The translations under genes and the position numbers were made by a program. Shown in pieces: positions 50,036-59,722 of a DNA stretch of 64,000 bases. This stretch comes from Zhengitettix transpicula (taxonomy: Eukaryota > Arthropoda > Insecta > Orthoptera > Tetrigidae). The DNA lies in the NCBI GenBank assembly GCA_037074705.1, contig CM073595.1, forward strand, positions 22,966,501 to 23,030,500. Direction: 5' to 3'. The notes under the pieces are model-generated. The model was not told the DNA's origin. It was given only the letters and a program-made list of their open reading frames with translations, and did not search any database. Position 1 is the first letter of the stretch. Every line of letters begins with the position of its first letter.

Positions 50036-50148
50036 AATTTGGCGTCCTCAACGTGGGCCGATTCAATTTAATTGTATTTTGTTTATCACATAAATGGCTT
50101 CACCAACGTGAGGCAATTCATCTATTTAATTAATTTATTTGTGTATTA
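50036..50148 (+). other. PBS-like leader, duplicated in tandem
   Basis: tttggcgtcctcaacgtggg (50038-50057) is followed by a second, diverged copy, aatggcttcaccaacgtgag (50092-50111), about 54 bp later, and then tattaca and a (TA)n tract. This suggests a partial duplication of the LTR end plus primer site. Confidence 0.5.
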
Positions 50149-50177
50149 CAAATATATATATATATATATATATATAT

Positions 50178-50601
50178 CGATTAAATTGCGATTTAGGCAG
50201 CATGTCGCTAGACGAACGGATTTCCCAGTTAGCTCGGCGCCTTTCCGTCGTGTTCGCAGGAGCGGCACGGAGGTTAAAATTCAGTCTATCAGTTGATATC
50301 TGAAAATTAAGTAGTCACCGACGTCGAACGAGGAACAAGTAGCTAAAATTGGTGACAATGATTGGATTTGTTTGGAGATTAATGCAGAGGTAAGATTTAG
50401 GCCGGAATGAGAAAACGTGATTGGATGAGCGCAGAAGTAAGAATTTGAGGCGTGGCATGAAACGACTGAAGTTTTAAAAAGTCCTGCGGAGAAATAGAGA
50501 TGAACAATTTTTTGTGGGGAAAAGTTTATGAGGAGATAAAAGTTTGTGTTTGGACAGTTCCGTGTGTACAGGTCGGAGAGGAACCGCGGACATACGCGAT
50601 A
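50178..50601 (+). other. Possible retroelement leader, short ORF
   Basis: A GC-richer stretch between a (TA)n tract and the mariner. An ATG at 50202 opens 33 codons (MSLDERISQLARRLS...) to a stop at 50303. This could be the start of a gag gene downstream of the LTR and primer site, but no family motif is present. Confidence 0.25.
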
Positions 50602-51838
50602 TACGAGGGTGGTCTGAAAAGTTTCCGACCTCAACGTGAAGATGGCAGCACTAGTAATTAAAACCTAGTGAATTTCGTTGTTCATCTGTTGACAGCTACT
50701 CACCAAAGTTTCAGCCATTTTGGACGCGCATTTGTTATGTAATAGTCGTTTGAGTGAGTTGATGTGCGTGTTTTTGTGAAAATGGAGAAAATCGAGTTTC
50801 GAGCTGTTATTAAATATTTGTTTTTGAAAGGCAATACGCCTACACAAATCAAAGATGAGTTGGATTCTGTGTATGCGGACACTGCACCATCATTTACCAC
50901 AGTAAAATTTTGGACAGCTGAATTTAAACGTGGCCGTAAGAGCGTGGGAGACGAAGAAGGTTGGGGACGTCCAAAAACTGCAACAACCGACGAAAACATC
51001 GCCAAAGTTCACCAAATGGTGCTACACGACCGCCGAATTAAAGTGAGAGAGATAGCAGAGGTCAGGAGAACGTGTTTGTCACATATTAAATCAACATTTA
51101 GGCATGAGAAAGCTGTCGGCGCGTTGGGTGCTGCGTTTGCTCACGTTAGACCAAAAACGTGTTCGAATGAACATTTCCAACGCTCTGTTGGCGAAGTTTA
51201 GGCGCAATAAATCCGAGTTTTGGCGCCGATTAATTACTGTAGATGAAACTTGGATACATCATTATACGCCAGAAACAAAAATACAGTCCAAACAGTGGAC
51301 TGCAAAGGGGGAACCGGCTCCAAAAATAGCAAAAACTGTTTTTTCGGCTGGGAAAGTGATGGCGACTGTTTTTTGGGATATTAATGGAGTTATTTTAATC
51401 GATTATCTTGAAAAAGGAAAAACCATTACAGGAGCATCATTACTTGACAAGCTGAAGGCAGAACTTGCGGAAAAACGGCCACATTTGCAGAAAAAAAAAA
51501 TCCTGTTTCACCAAGACAACGCACCGTCTCACACCTCAGCGGTTGCCTTGGCGAAAATCCACGAATTATATTTTAACTGCTTGACCATCCAGATCTAGCC
51601 CCAAGCGACTTCTTCTTGTTCCCTCATCTAAAAATTGCGCTCGGAGGACAGAGATTTTCGTCAAATGAAGAGGCAATCATCTTCGTGAACACTAATTTTG
51701 CAGAGAAAAACGCCGAGTACGTTTTGGACGGGTTACAGAGGTGGGAACATCGCTGGGAGAAGTGTGGAGAGTTACAAGGAGACTATGTTGAAAAATAAAA
51801 TGAATAATTAAAAAAAAATATCTTCTTGCCGAATACAA
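50602..51838 (+). mobile_element. mariner transposon, 3'-truncated
   Basis: The left end is TA followed by cgagggtggtctgaaaagtt, the same terminal repeat as the MITE at 44507. It holds a full-length but frameshifted transposase gene. The right end stops after aaatatcttct, where the MITE continues with about 40 more bases to its own terminal repeat, so the right terminal repeat is missing. Confidence 0.92.
50782..51798 (+). pseudogene. mariner transposase (D,D34D type), two frameshifts
   Basis: Starts ATG GAG AAA at 50782 (MEKIEFRAVIKYLF). The N-terminal part is a helix-turn-helix DNA-binding region, including GRPKTATTDENI. A frameshift near 51100 moves reading to the next frame, which carries VDETWIHHYTPETK, GKVMATVFWD, DYLEKGKTITG and HQDNAPSHT. 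A second shift near 51575 leads to LAPSDFFLFP and the C-terminal GDYVEK. All three catalytic aspartates are still visible. Not expressible as one protein. Confidence 0.92.
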
Positions 51839-52010
51839 CCCCAGGTGGTGATGCTGTCGCAATAGCGAACCACAAGTGTAGAGACCGCGAGGAGGAGACG
51901 ACGTACATACTTTCGAACAAACGTATTTAAAATGAGATACTCTATCTTCTAAACGACCCACAAATATATTGTAATTTTTTTAGAGTCTCATGATATGTTT
52001 AATAGATCTT

Positions 52011-52238
52011 GAATAAGAAATATAGCCAATTTAGACAATAAGGGTAATATAAATACGACACAAAGTTTCTCGGATCCTTGTCCCTTTCGTCGAAAGCTTT
52101 TGAGTGTTGTCAACTGACAAGTGCAGTTGTGTTTCTCTAGGCTCTTCTTAGCACCTGACGAAAGGCACAAGGATCCCAGAAACGTTGTGTGGTATTTATA
52201 TTACCCTTTTTGTCTGAATTGGCTATCTTTCTTATTCA
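52011..52238. repeat. Foldback repeat
   Basis: Arms 52011-52092 and 52157-52238 are near-complete reverse complements (gaataagaaatatagccaat against attggctatctttcttattc; ggatccttgtccctttcgtc against gacgaaaggcacaaggatcc). The spacer is about 64 bp and contains a smaller hairpin. Confidence 0.88.
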
Positions 52239-53489
52239 TTATTTTCAATCAGACGTATTTTTTTAATAGATTTTATTAAATGAGTGTCGTAAAAGTGGAC
52301 AATGAATTACAATTTATAGAAAATAATTTTTTCATTACATCAGTACCCAATTCAATAACAACAGACAATGATTTAAATAATTCACTTAAATTCACTTAAA
52401 TGTCTGGTTCTCCACCAATATTTTATCGTCAGTTCTACGGAAACAAAAATTTTGTATATGATAAATTTCCGCCGAACAATAATTTCTAAAATAATTTTAA
52501 CCGATTAAAATGGAAGAATCAAAATGATTCGTTTCTGTGTAAGCTCAATGAATTTCTAACTGGGTGAACTACTCCCATGTGTAGTATTTTCCAGAAATTA
52601 AAAGCTCGCTGAGGACAGAAACATAGATCCAGATCTCTTTCCAAAAATATTATGTTCATACTACCAAGACATTACTTGTAAAAGTAATTATTTTATATCA
52701 ACGGCGAATATCGAAACTAAAGTACGAGTCAAGAATTGACTAATGCACAATAATATTGTTTAGTAGCCATCGAATTGATTTTTAACAAACATCAAAGACT
52801 TATACAGTCCTGAAATTGCGTTACCTTTTTTTTTGTGATACGCAGCGCATTTAATTAAATTTTTATACTTATAAATTGGTACCCCCCCAACAAAACTGCT
52901 GAAAAGGCTTATTCTTGTGCACATTCCTTGTAAGAAGAAAATGAGCTTCCCTTCCAGATTGCAATAATCAAAGCAATTTCGACAGTCAGGAATTATTGGG
53001 AACGATAGAAAATTTCTTCTTCTATTATGAAGAGTCTAACAAGTAACAATTTTCCAATTCGAATATTCCCTCGCTTCACTTGTACTTATTTTAAAGGTAT
53101 GCATAATAAATATTCGGAGAATGCTAAATTTAACTCCCAAAATATTGTAAGGCATAAAAAACATCGATCTGCGAGTCTCTAAGTGGACACAGTTTAAGTT
53201 TCGACCGACGGATTATTCCTATAGGAGGAAAGTAATGGATTCAATTTTCATCCCAGAATTGATTATTTTTCTGTTTCAAGTAAGCAAGAACACAGTCTAC
53301 TTTAAAATGTAAGAGTGTTGTAACATTAATGGACAACATTAAATGAAAATATTTGCGATACTATTTGTATACGTAAAACTACAAAAGACTGACAGAAGAT
53401 ATTTCATTATTCATATTTTATGATTAGTCATTCTGTCCTGAGACAGATCAGTGGAATGTTCTCTACACTGCAGAACGTTTCCTATTCTC
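52239..53489. other. No gene seen
   Basis: AT-rich DNA with no recognised coding or repeat signature. Confidence 0.45.
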
Positions 53490-53700
53490 GGGAAATTATT
53501 ACTGCGGTGGTTTCCCGTTCCCTTCCGCCGGTCACGGTGGATCCAATGCAGTACTCAACCGTACGAACGTAGGCAGCGGGAGTTTCCGCTATGAGGTTTG
53601 GTGATGATGCTGAAACACGATATTCCGTCTTCGGGCCGCGATTCGAATTCGAATATTCGTGATGCGAGACAATTGCGCTGACTACTGCACCACAGTAGGC
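53490..53700 (-). mobile_element. tRNA-derived SINE
   Basis: On the minus strand TGTGGTGCAGTAGTCAGC (53693-53676, A box) is followed by tctcgcatcac and a mutated B box, tcgaattcgaatcgcgg. The body differs from the 47905 copy but the head is similar, so this is probably the same SINE superfamily. Confidence 0.65.
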
Positions 53701-54318
53701 TGGGTATTCATATTTACATTTATTTTCGTTGACTGATAATTTTTAATCTACAACAATGACATTGCAGTAGGTAATTGTATACGGGATATTCATATTTATG
53801 AAAATGAAAAATTAAATTGTTACAAAATAAATAATAGTGTTCCCGTAAGAAGTAGACGATTATAAAACAAGAGAACTACTACACACCTAGCGAGACGCTT
53901 TCGTGTTTGTTATGAGTGTTAGGCCTGCCTCGAGACGACCATAAAGTTCTTACAATTTTAAATATTAGACGTAAATATTATAATAAGCAGGATGAGACAG
54001 AACGTGTCTACGGTCTTTCAAAATCTATTAGTCTAGGCAATTTGGAAGTTGGACTGTTATTGCTATGAAAGTGAACACACAAGGTGTGGCTAGCTTAATA
54101 AGCGGGATCGAATCCGTGGCACATGAAATTTATTTATTTTATTTGGCGTTAAGTGGTATGAGTAGAATTGAAATTATTAATTTTTGATTGTGCATTATTT
54201 GTGCTCCTCGTTTAAATAGTAACACCAACATTATAAATTATGTTTTTCAGACGTCGAGTCATATACTGCCCGAGTCTATTCGTATTTCTATATTATACGA
54301 AAAAATTCATTCCGATTA

Positions 54319-54642
54319 ATGAGATTCTTCTCTCCCCTCTGGATAGTCCTAGGATTATTTCTAACCTCGCGTTGTGGTGACCATGATGATGATTCTCACG
54401 TCACCGTAGTTCTGTTGCGTCGGCGTTCACGTCGTAACGTCCAGCTTCGCCGTAAATTATCAACGTCGCAGTGTATTCTTCAAACGTGTATTCTACCATC
54501 CTGTACTGCTCAGTGCCTGAATGACAACTGGTGTGAACGCCGACTCAGCAGAACTGATTGTAAACTCAAGACACAGAATATCAGCAGTCACCCTCAGCCC
54601 ATTTTGTTTGGAGATTTGAAATCGATTCGCCCTTCAAACTAA
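54319..54642 (+). CDS. Possible small secreted cysteine-rich peptide
   Basis: 107-codon ORF from an ATG. Residues 1-17 (MRFFSPLWIVLGLFLTS) look like a signal peptide. A basic stretch (LLRRRSRRNV, about 31-40) could be a convertase site. Six cysteines follow between residues about 50 and 80 (spacing C-x4-C-x4-C-x3-C-x5-C-x8-C). The ORF is richer in GC than its surroundings and uses CGT/CGG Arg codons. A good acceptor, tgtttttcag, lies at 54241-54250, so the ATG could be in a second exon. This layout fits a prohormone or other secreted peptide, but I recognise no family, and a chance ORF is possible. Confidence 0.35.
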   Translation: MRFFSPLWIVLGLFLTSRCGDHDDDSHVTVVLLRRRSRRNVQLRRKLSTSQCILQTCILPSCTAQCLNDNWCERRLSRTDCKLKTQNISSHPQPILFGDLKSIRPSN

Positions 54643-55202
54643 TTTTACAATCCAAATAGCACATTTCCGGACATGGGTCCCTCAACGAAACTTAATCTGC
54701 CAAGTCTCCTCTACAACCCATAAAAGTCTGTAATAGGAATTCTGAAACACTATGTGTAACTTTTCTTTCATGAGTGTAATTATGTTTATGAAAACTTTTT
54801 CACATTTTCATAATTAATTTTAAATTCTGATGATGTTGTGATAAAGGTGTGTTTGTTTCTGTGTTTTTTGTAATCACAGTAATTCCATTTTATTTAATAG
54901 ATAACGTCTTTATGATCTGATCGTTTCGGTCAATCACTTATTTTATTTATTGGTCTGAATGCACATTTTATTTTATTATTCCACTATTATTGAATATTTT
55001 AACAATCTTTGGTTTTAATTTGTCTGTAATTGAGTGACAATTAAGTTGTTTTCTGGTGTTAAAATTATTGACAGTTTCATTGGATGATATTTTATTTTTA
55101 ATGCTTTACGTGAAATTCTCAGCTAACATACTTTAAACGAAGGAATGTATTAGTAAATAGTAAATAGTAAAATAATTAGTAAATAATCAGCAATGCAAAC
55201 AG

Positions 55203-55514
55203 TAAGTCTGAAAATTTTATTATTTAATTAAACCAAAAATTTGTTTGAATACTACGTTCCGTCCACAATTTTCGGACTTCTTCAGGGTGATCAGGTAAAA
55301 TACAGATTTGAATTTAGAGCCATGAAATGCGTCCTATGACGATGGACTGCGTTGTATGACTGTTTAAGCCGGTATCATCGTCATAGGACGCATTCCACGG
55401 CTCTAAATTCAAATATGTATTTTACCTGATTACCTGAAGAAGTCCCAGCATTGTGGACGAAACGTTGCATTCAAACGAATTTTTTGTTTAATTAATCAAT
55501 ATTTTTCTGACTTA
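55203..55514. repeat. Long foldback repeat
   Basis: Arms of about 140 bp at 55203-55344 and 55376-55514 pair almost throughout (for example gcgtcctatgacgatg with catcgtcataggacgc, and gagccatgaaatg with cattccacggctc). The spacer is 31 bp. Each arm also contains acttcttcag and gtggacgaaacg, complementary to their partners. A related half-motif occurs at about 63282-63312. Confidence 0.9.
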
Positions 55515-55540
55515 TTTATTTATTTAAAGATAATTGTCAG

Positions 55541-55541
<1 letters not shown>

Positions 55542-55581
<40 letters not shown>
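55542..55581. repeat. (TA)n microsatellite
   Basis: About 19 TA units, followed by about 500 bp (55582-56078) in which nothing was recognised apart from a GC-richer 55800-56000. Confidence 0.95.
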
Positions 55582-55585
<4 letters not shown>

Positions 55586-56078
55586 CGATACGTTGGAGAA
55601 TAATCGTTTTAAAAATAAATGTAACGTTTTAATGTGGTGATTCATTAAAAACACGCGGAGACTCATTGAAGTGTCAATATTTTAGCAATAGGTTTTAATA
55701 ATTTGTATTTAAATTACGGTGTAAAAAATTATATTGTACACTGAGGGCGTCTAATTTGGGGAACAGGCAAAACAGCCGTGTAAATGCTACGTGCCTCTAA
55801 CAAATTACTGCACAGGCGGGCGTGATCTCACGTGAAGAAACTTTCATTCGGACATATCAATGATCGCGAATATGGCCAAAGGCGGAGCAGGGTGACTAAC
55901 CTTAGCCGGGGAATCCCACAAATGAGAATTTTTCGTAGTGAGGTGTGGAAATTACGTCAGGGCACGTTACGTGGGAATCCCCGGGCTGCGAGAATCCGGG
56001 TACAAGACAATGCACACGTACCACATACACACAGAAAAAACAATTAACTCCACACTCCCGATTCTTACAGCAACATTA

Positions 56079-56226
56079 ACCTGTTTTATTCTTTTTAACG
56101 ACAATTAGTGCTTTGCAGTTCACACATCCGGAAGTACAACCACAAATGCGTCATCTCTGAACGCTATACTATACTCGTAAAAAGCGAATAGAGATAATAT
56201 ACGGACGATGCTACATGTATACATGC

Positions 56227-56262
<36 letters not shown>

Positions 56263-56288
56263 AAAAGTGTTATATTTATAACACAGCT

Positions 56289-56343
<55 letters not shown>

Positions 56344-56487
56344 CATGTAGCATCGTCAGTATATTATTACTATTCGCTACGTTACGAGTATTGTTTATCG
56401 TTCAGAGGTGACGTATTAGTGTTTATACTACCCGTACTTCCGGATGTGCGAACCACAAAGCATTCAATGTCGTTTAAAGAATAATAT
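56079..56487. repeat. Inverted repeat around a TA-rich centre
   Basis: Left arm 56079-56223 and right arm 56340-56487 are reverse complements with modest divergence (cacatccggaagtac against gtacttccggatgtg; acatgtatacatgctac region against gtagcatcgt). The centre is mostly (TA)n with one gaaaagtgttatat unit. Confidence 0.88.
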
Positions 56488-56699
56488 ATATATATAAAGA
56501 AAAATACATCGAAAAGTGTTATAAATAAATATATACATATAACTCCATCCGAAAAGTGTTATATTTATAACACTTTTCGGATATAATATATCCTCTATAT
56601 ATCCGGATATATATGGAGTTTATTTTATATATATATATATATATTAAGTAAAATCCATCCGAAAATTATTATAAATAAATTAAATGAATCTGAGTCAGT

Positions 56700-56759
<60 letters not shown>

Positions 56760-56896
56760 TGTGTGTGTATGTGTATGTTATATAACACTTTTCGGATTGA
56801 GATATATATATATACGAATGTGTGTGTGTGTGTTATATAACACTTTTCGGATGGAGTTATATATATATATATTTATAACACTTTTTGATGTATTTC

Positions 56897-56935
<39 letters not shown>

Positions 56936-57000
56936 AAGTAAACTCCATCCGAAAAGTGCTATAAATAAATTAAATGAATCCGAGTCGGCACAATATATAT
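56488..57000. repeat. Cluster of short dispersed units and (TA)n
   Basis: The unit ccgaaaagtgttataaataaa, often preceded by aactccat, recurs in both orientations at about 56507, 56544, 56560 (reverse), 56660, 56778 (reverse), 56836 (reverse), 56874 (reverse, decayed) and 56945, separated by (TA)n. Two copies at 56544-56580 form a hairpin. This looks like repeated insertion or rearrangement of one small element within a TA tract. Confidence 0.75.
56701..56756. repeat. (TA)n microsatellite
   Basis: About 27 TA units ahead of a (TG)n stretch, within the dispersed-unit cluster. Confidence 0.95.
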
Positions 57001-58690
57001 ATCGGATTTTTCTCGCCTTACTTTCAATACTTTAATTGTCACCGTTTGTGTTTTCTTTTTTTAAGAAGCCACAATGGAGTCAGATTTTTGACTCTGGTGC
57101 TATCGACATTTCGATGAATTTCAATTTTTATGCTTGATTGACGAGTATTTATTTATTTGTTCCGGGTTTTGAAACCGTGCACCATCCCACAATTCCCCCA
57201 AACGACGTGGAAAACCCAAGATGATCGATTTAGCAAGAATTTTGTTCGGGTTTCCCATTCTGCCTGTAGAGCTCGTCTCTGTTTCCAATTTCACCGGGAT
57301 TTATATCTCTCAGACAAAGAGGACGGTGTAGGTTTTGGTAAACTTCAAATCAAATGGTCCTATTAAGAGATCGTCATATGTACATATGAGGGAGAGTGAG
57401 GAAGTTAGTGCAATTTTCTTGGTATCGTATGCTGGTTCTCTGTACGGCTTTCCGCGAGCCTATAGGTGACATAATTGCCTTCGATTGTGACCGGTTACAG
57501 CGTTATCACTTCAGTTCTCTCTGCTCTGACTTCTATGCGTTTCCGCCACAGAATAACAGCGTTCCGTGGTACGCTTTCTAACTATTCATCACTGGAGATT
57601 AAAAATAGGTTTATAATCTTCACCAGAAGACAAATGTAAACACCATGAATCTTCAGAAGAAAAGAAATGATAGCGTCAATCTTCTCGAGGTTTTCGGGGG
57701 CTCACAAGGGGGCAAATTCTGGAAGATTGCAGGTACAATTTGCACCGACTATAGATGCTTCAAGTAGCTGTCGATTCGCCACTGACGAAGCTTGAAATTC
57801 AGGGTGTCGATCATGAAAAATGATGTCATTTTAAGTTTCCTATAACTGCCGTGAAAAATAATTTTCTTTACTACGCTTACTTCTTCATTACCCTGATATA
57901 TAAAATTCTTAAATTACTTACACTGTGATATATCGGAGGCGGTGCCTGATATTCGGTTCTTAATTTTCTCTTTGCTTTTTCTGAATGTAATTAATCTGCG
58001 TGTTTTACGGACACAGTTTTCAGTAATCGACGTGATCGTTCAATAAAGATTACAATTCACGAAGTTTTTTCTGTGAGAATGTCACCTTCCGTGAATTTTC
58101 CTTGAAGCTGGACTACCAGGATTAGAAAAATATCAAGCTTTTACATTTATGTTTAATTAAAATAATCATTAATGGAAACTTTATTGGGACTGAAATTGAT
58201 AATTAACAGCTTCGAATTAAATGTAAGTTTTATAAACTTCTTTTTAAAATATATGATATTCACAAAGTGTCATTATTATAGAAAAAGGAATGGTTTGGTA
58301 AATCGGAATTGACTCAGGAGTGTTCTCATATCACGTTTGCGTGGATCCGACGATTGAGACGAATAAATTGTATCTGTTGATCGGGAATGAAACCAGAAAA
58401 ATTTGTATTGACTTGGTCCAGCTGTGGTTGATACATGTTTAGGACACTCAATACAGGGCTCTCTTTTATTTTATTTTAATAAAATCATATTTGCTTTTTT
58501 ATGAGAGATTTTATGTTAAATTATTCAACGTTATTAAACTATTGTCATTATAAATTGTCTCAGTTGTTTGAAATATACCAGTGCCCTATTCTTAATTAAA
58601 TAATTAATTTTCCGTAAATCATTTCAGGTCGTTTGGTTGTAATGCAAATTACGTTTTCAGTTTATGTTTATGTCTATTAATTATTAGTAG
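57001..58690. other. No gene seen
   Basis: Short ORFs at 57157 and 57396 lie in slightly GC-richer DNA but show no motif; not accepted as genes. Confidence 0.4.
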
Positions 58691-58699
58691 GATATTATG

Positions 58700-58732
<33 letters not shown>

Positions 58733-58735
<3 letters not shown>

Positions 58736-59722
58736 AATTCTAATTAAACAGGCTATCAATTGTTGTTAATATAATTTAATTGTTGGCGGTACGGGTGCTT
58801 AAAGACGACAATCAATGCGGGTTTTTCTTTGTTAACAATCGAGACTGGAAACCGCGCGCTTAGAGAACTGAGTGTGCGGCAAGACGCGAAAGGAAAAAGT
58901 ATGCGTCGAGAACTGGGACATAGCAGTTCGGTTCACATAGAGAAATAAAAACAGTAAAAGTCTGCGGATACAGGATTATGAATAGGGCTATCTAGGAAGT
59001 CCAACAGCGAGATATAATACTTAACATAAAACGCAAGTAAACAGTTTTTACGGAGAGACTTATAAAATCGCAGTTTGGAAGCAGAAGTTTTGCTTCACAA
59101 ACTGAATAAATTTTCGCATAGAGAGATTTTGAGGAGACCTACGTCCGGCAACTGGCTGAGGGTGAGATAATCCAGGTTCCAGGATAGCAGAGATCCAGAG
59201 CAACTACCGTGTGTTCAAAATCTAATGAGTAGAATCAGTGTATAATGGCCTGTTTAGTGGGTGTTGGCTTCAAGCTACAAGAGTCCGAACTGGTACCAGA
59301 AGCACTGTCGTGAGTACAAAACAATTATTAATGACTGTAAACGATAATTAAAGGGTATAGTTACATTTCGATCGCGTTTTCTTTTCATTCGTTTTCTTTT
59401 ACTTTACGTATTTAATATTGTATTCCGTTAACTTCAATGAGTTTGGATTGTTAATATTTTAGCTCAATGTATTTGTTCTTCCTATCAAACCCAGTGGTGA
59501 CCCTGAGGTAATGAAAAATTCAACGTAATTGATTGTAAAATTATAAAGCTATATTTTCATAGAACGCCACGAATTACTAAAATAAAAATTGAAATATTTG
59601 TTTGTTAAATTGACGGAATTCGGCAGGGCTTATAATGTGTAATTATCAATAATAAATTTTTAAATACATAATAATTTTGTTAATTATTCCTATTAATTAA
59701 GACCACCTTTTTAATCATTACA
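58733..59722 (+). mobile_element. TGTAAT-type LTR, complete
   Basis: 990 bp from TGTAATTCTAATTAAACAGG to ATTACA, with (TA)n on the left and atatatat on the right. It shares gaatcagtgtataat, ctggtaccag, gtaaacgataattaaagg and cccagtggtgaccctgag with the copies at 44-50 kb. No coding sequence is attached, so it is a solo LTR or solo terminal element. Confidence 0.75.

Noticed and set aside
56164..56484. Several open frames in the 56-kb TA cluster
   Set aside because: Translations of (TA)n and of the inverted repeat; not genes.
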